Assembly (NCBI RefSeq): GCF_004014715.1 | Contig: NZ_CP034834.1 | Coordinates: 868,001 to 932,000 of the forward strand | From: Pseudoalteromonas sp. R3 | GTDB lineage: Bacteria; Pseudomonadota; Gammaproteobacteria; Enterobacterales; Alteromonadaceae | Length of the DNA: 64,000 nt | Direction of reading: 5' to 3' | Shown: positions 37,684 to 43,620 of the stretch, one piece after another | How the letters are laid out: each line of letters opens with the position of its first letter | Position numbering within the stretch: the first letter of the stretch is position 1 | Translations under genes and position numbers: made by a program | Notes under the pieces: model-generated | What the model saw: the letters and a program-made list of their open reading frames with translations, nothing else | Databases searched by the model: none | Told to the model about the DNA's origin: nothing

Positions 37684-38415
37684 ATGTTGAAAGTGTTCAC
37701 TTACATATTGATGGGCGTCTTTACGTGGTCGTCACTCGCTTTATTGCTGTTTTATGGCAATGTAAGTGCGTATTTCAGTGCGCAAGAGGCATCTGGCGAG
37801 CAGGTGAGTGCCTCTTTTAATGTATCTGAGTTGCAGCACGCTATGACTCATGAACCGGAGTTAATGGTTTCGGGTCCGCAAAATAGCCCCGTCAGGCTGC
37901 CACAGCATGAATTACAAAGTACCTATTACACTATCAACAAGGAGTCTCAAAACGCCAGGGCCTTCTTTCAATCTGGTACTACGGTGCCTTATGAGTTACA
38001 CAACGAAGCTTACCTTGAGTTAGATGTAAAAAGTATTCGTCAGTTAGGTATGGGCGATAGTTTTGAGTTTCTGATCCCGCAGACACAGGAAAAAGTGTGT
38101 GCTGAAATCGTTGAGATCACACTAACCGAGCGAGAAAAGCGTCTGATCGGGCAGATTAGTAAGCAGCCGGACGACCACTATCAGGTGCATCTGACCCTGA
38201 CCGATGACGTTATCTATGGCCAGATCCAGCTGCCCAGTGGCAATTATGTTTTTGAATCGTATGAGAAGTATGCCTGGGTGGCCGCAAAACGAAATATTCA
38301 CTCGACGCCGGCTCGGGTAAAAGGGTACGCAGCCCAAAGCCAGACTCCCGAAATAAGTGGTACTGACAACATTTCGAAACCACTAAAGCCGAAAACTATT
38401 CCTACCAGTTTATGA
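37684..38415 (+). CDS. Hypothetical signal-anchored periplasmic protein
   Basis: A 243-residue protein that I do not recognise. Residues 4-30 are strongly hydrophobic (FTYILMGVFTWSSLALLLFYG) and act as a signal peptide or membrane anchor. The rest is a polar periplasmic domain with the phrase LGMGDSFEFLIP and a beta-rich part (YGQIQLPSGNYVFESYEKYAW). This resembles N-terminal domains found before some secreted metalloproteases, but no protease motif (HExxH) follows, so it may be a stand-alone domain or a remnant. The C-terminal 30 residues are low in complexity and rich in Pro, Thr and Lys. The ribosome-binding site is weak. The gene stands alone. Confidence 0.7.
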   Translation: MLKVFTYILMGVFTWSSLALLLFYGNVSAYFSAQEASGEQVSASFNVSELQHAMTHEPELMVSGPQNSPVRLPQHELQSTYYTINKESQNARAFFQSGTTVPYELHNEAYLELDVKSIRQLGMGDSFEFLIPQTQEKVCAEIVEITLTEREKRLIGQISKQPDDHYQVHLTLTDDVIYGQIQLPSGNYVFESYEKYAWVAAKRNIHSTPARVKGYAAQSQTPEISGTDNISKPLKPKTIPTSL

Positions 38416-38525
38416 TCCGGATTACACCTTGTTGCTAAAATGTTTATTAACATGAAAAGTTTGCGTTAATAAAAATGTAATCTAGAGTATGTATTCTTGC
38501 CTCGAATTTAACGACGGGAGTATGT

Positions 38526-39518
38526 ATGAAGTTATCAAGGTTGACTCATATCACAGCTAAAGCGGTTGCAGTTGCAGCCATTGCATGGTCTGTTGGTGCA
38601 CAGGCGTTGCCACAATGTCCAGATCCAAGCTGGATTGAGCAAAATTATGCTAAACCTGAGGTACCCAGTGCCGGGTATCGCAATGGTCTTAATCGATTCA
38701 TTACCTGGCTGCCAAGCTTTCATATGGTCCACGACGAGGTTGTGGCAGAGGGCAATAGTGTAAAAGTGACAGCAAAGTTTGACTACGGTGCGATTGCACA
38801 CAAAGATCTGGAATTTGAAACTGTGCGTTTTTACCTGCGCGGACAACAAGACAGTGACTGGCATTATCTGGGTGATGCCGTGACCAACAGCGATGGCAAA
38901 GCCAGTGTCACTTTACCGGCTATGAATGCAGGTCAGTACCGTATCTATGCTGCGGTGCCCGCGGATGGAACCGGCGCAGAAGGGTTCGTGACCGTGATTC
39001 AGCCAAACACACCCGCTGTACTGTTTGATATTGACGGCACCTTGACCGAATCAGACGCGGAGCAAATAGGCGACTACACCGGCATTGATCGTGCTGATCA
39101 AAAAGAAGGTGCTTACAGCCTGGTACGTCGTTATCTGGATCTGGGATATCAGCCTGTCTATCTGACTGCTCGTGTATACTGGTATGCCAAAGGAACACGC
39201 GACTGGCTAAATTGGATGGGCCTGCCACGAGGTTTCCTGCGTACCTCTTTGAGCAATGAAACCAGCCTGTTCAGAACGGCAGAGTACAAAATTGAGCAGA
39301 TCCAGCAGCTGCAATCGCAGGGCCTGAATATTGTGCGTGCTTATGGTAATGCAAAAACCGACGCCGAAGCCTTTATCCGTGCCGGACTGGGTGCCCAAAA
39401 TAGCTTCACCATAGGCCCGGATGCCGGACATTACGGCACCACGGCGATTACCAACAATAGTTACTTTGAGCATATTACCGATCAGGTAGATACCTACCCG
39501 GCGGCGCAGTGTGAGTAA
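38526..39518 (+). CDS. Secreted HAD-superfamily phosphatase, LNS2-like
   Basis: A 330-residue exported protein. The signal peptide ends at the AQA site (residues 25-27). Residues 28-155 form a beta-sandwich-like region (VKVTAKFDYG, YYLRG-type strands). From 160 on is a HAD phosphatase domain: motif I DIDGTLTESD with nucleophile D168 and acid D170, motif II Thr in YLTARV, and a late NAKTDAEA segment in place of motif IV. This arrangement matches bacterial proteins with an LNS2 (lipin/Ned1/Smp2) or phosphatidylinositol-transfer C-terminal-like domain. The family is expected to hydrolyse a phosphate ester outside the cytoplasm; phosphatidate or another lipid phosphate is a guess. A good ribosome-binding site (GGGAG) precedes the ATG. 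It has two cysteines in the mature part, near the ends. Confidence 0.82.
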   Translation: MKLSRLTHITAKAVAVAAIAWSVGAQALPQCPDPSWIEQNYAKPEVPSAGYRNGLNRFITWLPSFHMVHDEVVAEGNSVKVTAKFDYGAIAHKDLEFETVRFYLRGQQDSDWHYLGDAVTNSDGKASVTLPAMNAGQYRIYAAVPADGTGAEGFVTVIQPNTPAVLFDIDGTLTESDAEQIGDYTGIDRADQKEGAYSLVRRYLDLGYQPVYLTARVYWYAKGTRDWLNWMGLPRGFLRTSLSNETSLFRTAEYKIEQIQQLQSQGLNIVRAYGNAKTDAEAFIRAGLGAQNSFTIGPDAGHYGTTAITNNSYFEHITDQVDTYPAAQCE

Positions 39519-39645
39519 CATATAAGTTGTGGGGGCTTATGTGAGGATAAGCCCTCAACACTTTATAATTGAGTTATATCATTCCCAGTCAGACTGCTTT
39601 TTATACATCTATTGCTATGTTTCTGTACTTCTTAAATCAAATATC

Positions 39646-39651
39646 TATAAT
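39646..39651 (+). promoter_or_regulatory. Predicted -10 element of first beta-barrel gene
   Basis: A consensus TATAAT followed by GCGCGC, 74 bases before the start codon. The same TATAAT-plus-GC-rich arrangement lies before the two downstream paralogues, which supports it. No good -35 hexamer is visible at the standard distance. Confidence 0.5.
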
Positions 39652-39724
39652 GCGCGCATCTATATTGGGGTCAATATGGACTCTGTAGTCAATATTTGTT
39701 TGAGATAGAAGTATAAGGAAGACA

Positions 39725-40426
39725 ATGAAGCAGTTATCTCTTGTGGCTGGAATAGTCACACTTCTGGCAGGTGCACCTGCCGCCGCTCACACCATTAACT
39801 TTGACAAAGTAGAAGTTGGTTACAAACGTTTTGAAGTTGATGACAAAGATCTAGAGCCATTCGGTGATTTGACCGGTATCAATCTGGCATTGAGCAAGCG
39901 CTTTGACAACCTGTATATAGAAGGCCGCTACTACAATGTGAGTGATGATCTTCACATAAGCGAAAACAACCCATTAACGCTGGCTGCAAATCAAAAGTTC
40001 CTTACTTTGGATACAGAATTTGAAATTCAGCAATATACAGTGGGTGCGGGTTATATCCACACACTGGACGAGACTTCTATTTTTGATGTGAGCCTGCATA
40101 TTGGTCGAGTTGACTTGTCAGTGGATAGTACGCTGACATTTGGTTATCAGGACGGGAGCGTGTCGGTCAAGCCATCGGGCGCATCTGGTGAGGACGATGC
40201 CACTATCTACCGTTTACGTGGTCAATATCAGACACGCGTACTGGAAAATATTGAATTAAAAGCAGGACTTGGCTACGAAAAAACCAGTGGTGAAGACGGC
40301 GATAGTGACCCGCTTTTCTTTGTTGGTGCAGGCTACCACTTTAACAACATGTTCTCGGTAAATACAGAATACCGCAAAGTTGACGACTACAACACGCTGG
40401 ACATCAACTTTAGATACAGCTTCTAA
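39725..40426 (+). CDS. Outer-membrane beta-barrel protein, tandem paralogue 1
   Basis: A 233-residue exported protein with a signal peptide (cut after AAA, residues 19-21) and alternating polar/hydrophobic strands throughout (YIEGRYYNV, VGAGYIHTLDE, LKAGLGYEK, FFVGAGYHF), ending in Phe (FRYSF), the usual signature of outer-membrane barrels. Its size suits an eight-stranded barrel of the OmpA/OprF-like or OMP_b-brl kind. The ligand is unknown. The second and third paralogues follow at once, with a matching N-terminus (INFDKVEVGYKRF) and C-terminus, and variable middle loops (YQDGSVSVKP here). The AAGGAAG-type site before the ATG is good. The last 230 bases with the downstream hairpin are almost identical to those of paralogue 2. 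Confidence 0.88.
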   Translation: MKQLSLVAGIVTLLAGAPAAAHTINFDKVEVGYKRFEVDDKDLEPFGDLTGINLALSKRFDNLYIEGRYYNVSDDLHISENNPLTLAANQKFLTLDTEFEIQQYTVGAGYIHTLDETSIFDVSLHIGRVDLSVDSTLTFGYQDGSVSVKPSGASGEDDATIYRLRGQYQTRVLENIELKAGLGYEKTSGEDGDSDPLFFVGAGYHFNNMFSVNTEYRKVDDYNTLDINFRYSF

Positions 40427-40479
40427 TCGCGTATTGAGTATAAGCAAAAGGCCGGTCATTTGACTGGCCTCACAGCAAC
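40250..40479 (+). repeat. 230-bp direct repeat, copy 1 (end of paralogue 1 plus hairpin)
   Basis: Matches 41133-41362 with three differences seen by eye. It covers the last strands of the barrel, the stop and the downstream hairpin. Upstream of it the two genes differ greatly, so the 3' ends were recently homogenised by conversion or duplication. Confidence 0.9.
40449..40470 (+). terminator. Hairpin after paralogue 1, no T tract
   Basis: Stem AGGCCGGTCA/TGACTGGCCT with a very small loop. The following bases are CACAGCAA, not T-rich, so termination is probably weak; it may instead stabilise the mRNA end. Confidence 0.5.
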
Positions 40480-40537
40480 CTATTTCGACTGTCCCCAACA
40501 ATTTCCCCAATCTGTATACATTGCCAGATGACACGTC

Positions 40538-40543
40538 TATAAT
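40538..40543 (+). promoter_or_regulatory. Predicted -10 element of paralogue 2
   Basis: TATAAT followed by CCCGCGCG, 85 bases before the ATG at 40629. The surroundings (CCCCAATCTGTATACATTG upstream and GATCATCTGATGGCGCGACT downstream) are repeated before paralogue 3. Confidence 0.5.
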
Positions 40544-40628
40544 CCCGCGCGATTTTGCGCGCTAACAGGTAACCATGATCATCTGATGGCGCGACTAATT
40601 TTTAAGGTACATATTTAAAAGGATAAAT

Positions 40629-41309
40629 ATGAAGCAGTTACCTTTTATGGCGAGTGCGCTCTGTGTACTTCTTGGCGCGCCGACCATGGCTCAAACTATC
40701 AACTTTGATAAGCTGGAAGTAGGTTATAAGCGCTTAAGCAATAAGACTGGTTATCATGACACGCTTACAGGTGTTGAGCTGGCAGCTAGTAAGCGTTTTG
40801 ACAATTACTATGTTGAAGGGCGTTACTACAGCGCAAAAGATTCACATAGTAAGCCAGTTAGCTTTACTGACGATGCTGATAATCTTTACACTTATATCGA
40901 AAGTAGAGAGCTAGATGTTAACCAGTTTACACTTGGTGCAGGTTACATTCATGAATTGGATGAGACTTCATTGTTTGATGTGAGTGTGCATATTGGACGC
41001 TTTGATCAGAAAAGCAAACACGACCTCACGCTTACCGTGCCTATACCAGCCACTATGCATAATCGCTCCAGTTCTTATGATGAAGACATCTATCGCTTGC
41101 GTGGTCAATATCAGACTCGCGTGCTGGAAGATATTGAATTAAAAGCAGGACTTGGCTACGAAAAAACCAGTGGTGAAGACGGCGATAGTGACCCGTTTTT
41201 CTTTGTTGGTGCAGGCTACCACTTTAACAACATGTTCTCGGTAAATACTGAATACCGCAAAGTTGACGACTACAACACGCTGGACATCAACTTTAGATAC
41301 AGCTTCTAA
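40629..41309 (+). CDS. Outer-membrane beta-barrel protein, tandem paralogue 2
   Basis: A 226-residue paralogue of the preceding gene. The signal peptide ends near APTMAQ. Conserved parts are the start of the barrel (INFDKLEVGYKRL), the central VNQFTLGAGYIHELDE and the C-terminal strands ending FRYSF. The differing segments (residues about 40-85 and 125-150, for example PIPATMHNRSSSYDE) would be loops on the cell surface. AGGATAAAT before the ATG gives the ribosome-binding site. It probably has its own promoter, since the upstream 140 bases are duplicated with those of paralogue 3. Function is unknown; loop variation suits exposure to phage, antibodies or grazers, but that is inference. Confidence 0.88.
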   Translation: MKQLPFMASALCVLLGAPTMAQTINFDKLEVGYKRLSNKTGYHDTLTGVELAASKRFDNYYVEGRYYSAKDSHSKPVSFTDDADNLYTYIESRELDVNQFTLGAGYIHELDETSLFDVSVHIGRFDQKSKHDLTLTVPIPATMHNRSSSYDEDIYRLRGQYQTRVLEDIELKAGLGYEKTSGEDGDSDPFFFVGAGYHFNNMFSVNTEYRKVDDYNTLDINFRYSF

Positions 41310-41362
41310 TCGCGTATTGAGTATAAGCAGAAGGCCGGTCATTTGACTGGCCTCACAGCAAC
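41133..41362 (+). repeat. 230-bp direct repeat, copy 2 (end of paralogue 2 plus hairpin)
   Basis: Partner of 40250-40479. The differences seen are one each in the CCCGCTTTT/CCCGTTTTT stretch, the TACAG/TACTG stretch and just before the hairpin. Confidence 0.9.
41331..41353 (+). terminator. Hairpin after paralogue 2, no T tract
   Basis: Same stem as after paralogue 1 (AAGGCCGGTCA/TGACTGGCCT) followed by CACAGCAA. As there, it lacks the T run of a standard terminator. Confidence 0.5.
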
Positions 41363-41418
41363 TTATTTCAACTTCTCAGTCATTTCCCCAATCTGTATAC
41401 ATTGCCAGATAACACGTT

Positions 41419-41424
41419 TATAAT
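41419..41424 (+). promoter_or_regulatory. Predicted -10 element of paralogue 3
   Basis: TATAAT followed by CCCGCCGC, 86 bases before the ATG at 41510, in a region duplicated from the one before paralogue 2. Confidence 0.5.
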
Positions 41425-41509
41425 CCCGCCGCTTTTGCGCACTCATAGATTGTGATGATCATCTGATGGCGCGACTAATTTTTAAGGTACATATTTAAAA
41501 AGGATAAAT

Positions 41510-42187
41510 ATGAAGCAGTTACCTATTGTGGCAGGTATGATCTCTGCGCTTGTAGGCGCACCAGCCATGGCACACAGCATCAATTTCGATAAAGTTGAAG
41601 TGGGTTATAAACGCTTTAGCATCGACGGTAGTGCTGCGGAAAGTTATGATACATTTACCGGTGTAAATCTGGCAGCAAGTAAACGCTTTGAGAACTATTA
41701 TGTTGAGGGGCGTTACTACAGTGTAAGTGAATCAGATAACTACAGTCGTCAATACGGGGACTATCGCTCTGTTAAATCTAGCTTCGAGCTGGATATTAGC
41801 CAGTTTACATTTGGCCTGGGTTACGTCCACGAATTGGACGAGGTCTCATTGGTTGATGTGAGCTTTCACCTTGGCCAGGTGGATCTGAAAAGTAAGCTCC
41901 ACGTCACGGATTCATACCGAACAAGCGAATATCAGCACAGTAGCTCTGATTCTGATGATGTCACCATTTATCGCTTGCGTGGTCAGTATCAGACACGTGT
42001 GCTGGAAAATATTGAATTAAAAGCAGGACTTGGCTACGAAAAAACCGACGAAGAAGGCAGTGATAGTGAGCCGCTTTTCTTTGTTGGTGCAGGCTACCAC
42101 TTTAGCGACATGTTCTCGGTAAATGCAGAATACCGCGATGTTGATGACTACAATACGCTGGACATTAACTTTAGATACAGTTTCTAA
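41510..42187 (+). CDS. Outer-membrane beta-barrel protein, tandem paralogue 3
   Basis: A 225-residue member of the tandem family. The signal peptide ends near APAMAH. It shares the INFDKVEVGYKRF start, the FTFGLGYVHELDE centre and the C-terminal NIELKAGLGYEK and FRYSF strands. Its 3' end differs more from copies 1 and 2 than those do from each other (EEGSDSEPLFF, SDMFSVNAEYRDV), while its upstream region is close to that of copy 2. The variable segments are again in predicted loops (SRQYGDYRSVKSS, TDSYRTSEYQHSSSD). It ends the array and is followed by the only hairpin of the three with a T run. Confidence 0.88.
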   Translation: MKQLPIVAGMISALVGAPAMAHSINFDKVEVGYKRFSIDGSAAESYDTFTGVNLAASKRFENYYVEGRYYSVSESDNYSRQYGDYRSVKSSFELDISQFTFGLGYVHELDEVSLVDVSFHLGQVDLKSKLHVTDSYRTSEYQHSSSDSDDVTIYRLRGQYQTRVLENIELKAGLGYEKTDEEGSDSEPLFFVGAGYHFSDMFSVNAEYRDVDDYNTLDINFRYSF

Positions 42188-42209
42188 GCGCGTATTAAAG
42201 TATAAGCAG

Positions 42210-42237
42210 AAGGCCGGTCATTTGACTGGCCTTTTTT
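42210..42237 (+). terminator. Rho-independent terminator ending the beta-barrel array
   Basis: Stem AAGGCCGGTCA/TGACTGGCCTT followed directly by a T run (six T in all). It is the same hairpin as after the first two paralogues, but here complete, so it should stop transcription of the whole array. Confidence 0.85.
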
Positions 42238-42332
42238 GATCCTCATAATAAAACGCTGAGCCTTGTTTTAATTGCACCCGCTAACTTATTCCACTAATAT
42301 TGGAAGAAATCCGGAAACTTTTTGGAATAATT

Positions 42333-42587
42333 ATGGCAGACAGTAAAAAAACTGAAGTACGCTTTTCCGTCGATGCAGACTATTTAGCTCAGCTACAGCA
42401 GCGTTTAGGGTTAAAAAAATCCAGCGATCTGACAAAAGTTGCCCTGACTTTATTAGACTGGGCCTCGGATGAGGTGGTTCATGACAGAGCCATTTTATCT
42501 GCAGATAAGCAAGGAAAAGATGTACATAGGTTAGTGATGCCTGAACTCAATAACATCAGCAAATCAAAACCGAGCGCACAACATTAG
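42333..42587 (+). CDS. Small hypothetical protein, possible ribbon-helix-helix regulator
   Basis: An 84-residue soluble protein. Its start (KKTEVRFSVDADYLAQLQQRLGLK, here cited in part: TEVRFSVDADYL) has a short strand then two helices with SSDLTKVALTLLDWA, the pattern of ribbon-helix-helix DNA-binding proteins and some antitoxins. The fit is by eye. The ATG at 42333 with GGA upstream is preferred; an in-frame TTG at 42300 would add eleven residues. The next ORF begins ten bases after its stop, so the two probably form an operon and may work together. Confidence 0.65.
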   Translation: MADSKKTEVRFSVDADYLAQLQQRLGLKKSSDLTKVALTLLDWASDEVVHDRAILSADKQGKDVHRLVMPELNNISKSKPSAQH

Positions 42588-42596
42588 GTAAACAGG

Positions 42597-43102
42597 ATGA
42601 CCGGTAACGCACAGGACAGCGACCAAAACAACACTCAGGCACCATGGCAAAACCTGGACTTAAGCACAGCCCGGGACTCATCGCCTATGGAAGCCCCGGT
42701 ATCCGATCCAGAACCACTCACAGGCAAAGAAAAAGCCGGTGTAAACCTTACCTGGGGATCATCGCAGTCTTAATTGGTTTTTTGCTCATCATTCTTAGCA
42801 TTTTTGTCTGGGGCGAAATCCGCTTTTTTAACGCCATCACAGCTAACCCAAACAACACATTAACCGCCGAACAAATGCAGGCCAAACTTGAGCTGCTCAC
42901 CAACCAGCGCGCCACCTTCCGCGCCTTCTGGTTCGACACTCTCCAGTTGATCATTCTCAACGTACTCTTCCCAACCCTTACCGCATTACTGGGGTACGTA
43001 TTCGGCACCAGCAGGAACAATGGGGGTAAGGAACGGTCCGAATCCTTGGTTAATATGTCTACCAATATCTATCTTTTATTGCTAAAAAACCTGAGAAAGT
43101 GA
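42597..43102 (+). pseudogene. Membrane protein gene interrupted by a -1 frameshift
   Basis: From the ATG at 42597 (AGG upstream) the frame codes a polar N-terminus (MTGNAQDSDQNN, then SSPMEAPVSDPEPLTGKEKA, GVNLTWG) and hits a stop at 42771-42773. From about 42757 the coding signal moves to another frame: WGIIAVLIGFLLIILSIF, FWFDTLQLIILNVLFPTL, LLGYVFGTSR, with two membrane helices. Adding one G to the GGGG at 42754-42757 joins both parts into one 168-residue protein. The second frame alone is open from an ATG at 42644, but its first 40 residues look like out-of-frame translation. Topology suggests a polar cytoplasmic N-terminus and two transmembrane helices. I do not recognise the family. It sits directly after the small putative regulator. 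Confidence 0.6.
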
Positions 43103-43106
43103 AATG

Positions 43107-43153
43107 GAGCGCTAGCCCTTAGTTCTCATAAAAACCCTGGGAGGTTAGCGCTC
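43107..43153 (+). terminator. Inverted repeat after membrane protein gene, possible terminator
   Basis: GAGCGCTA (43107-43114) pairs with TAGCGCTC (43146-43153) around a loop of about 31 bases that itself has CCC/GGG contacts. It lies 5 bases after the stop; the tail is only mildly T-rich, so termination is uncertain. Confidence 0.4.
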
Positions 43154-43284
43154 TTATATGTTCTTTAAAAATAAGGATATTTTTACAGCTGCTTAGTTTA
43201 GTGGTGGTTTGGTATGCCATTTCCACAGAGGTTAGCGCAAAACCTGCACTTTTGTTAAGCTGGATGCGCCTTAGCGATAAGGCT

Positions 43285-43316
43285 GTCGCGTCCTGCACGG
43301 ACGCGTGGATTGAAAC
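43285..43316 (+). CRISPR. Orphan single type I-C-like CRISPR repeat (no array, no cas genes)
   Basis: A 32-base unit with the length and form of type I-C repeats: it starts GTCGCGTCC, has a 7-bp palindrome CGCGTCC/GGACGCG around TGCAC, and ends GCGTGGATTGAAAC. Only one copy is present; no second repeat follows at spacer distance and no cas gene is in the window. It is preceded at once by a small hairpin (CCTTA-GCGA-TAAGG, 43269-43282) and the pair is framed by GATGCG (43263-43268) and CGCATC (43316-43321). It may be a remnant of a lost array, a solo repeat, or part of a structured element. Confidence 0.7.
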
Positions 43317-43620
43317 GCATCAACTGAACTAGCGCGGGGCAATTCATCCATGAAGCATCGCTCCTTCGGTCATCCATGACCTCACCTCAGCAAGCTGCGA
43401 AACGGTGCTTCGGTCTTGCTTCGCCCTTCACGGGTCCGTGGTTTGGTTTAACAGCAGGCTCAACGGTGTTGCTGTTCATATAACTAATGCATTGATAGGC
43501 ATGAAGTATTTTTTGTTAAATCGTTCTGCGACAGAGGAGGGATCTGGCTTGCAATGTGATTTGCGATACGACATAGTGCGGCCCGGAAAGATGAATAATA
43601 ACAATATTAAGGATAGTAGA

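Larger units (their letters stand above)
43103..43620. other. Intergenic region rich in repeats and hairpins, no gene seen
   Basis: 518 bases before the first M13 peptidase. An ORF is open from 43405 in the peptidase frame, but it lacks a good start and its translation does not look like protein. The region holds a long inverted repeat (43107-43153), the 11-base direct repeat GAGGTTAGCGC (43141-43151 and 43228-43238), a single CRISPR-like repeat (43285-43316) inside a predicted branched fold, and the 10-base repeat TCATCCATGA (43344-43353 and 43370-43379). The last part resembles dispersed intergenic repeats of marine gammaproteobacteria. No transposase is seen. Confidence 0.6.

Noticed and set aside
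37684..38415. Secreted metalloprotease
   Set aside because: The domain resembles protease N-terminal regions, but there is no HExxH motif and the protein ends before a catalytic domain.
43220..43330. Integron attC site
   Set aside because: GTTAGC and GTTAAG words occur, but no paired R and L boxes with the required spacing were found, and there is no integrase.
43405..43620. N-terminal extension of the first M13 peptidase
   Set aside because: It would precede a complete lipoprotein signal peptide, overlaps the repeat-rich region, and makes the protein longer than its 686-residue paralogue.
43285..43620. A CRISPR array
   Set aside because: Only one repeat unit is present; no second unit occurs at spacer distance and no cas gene is in the window.
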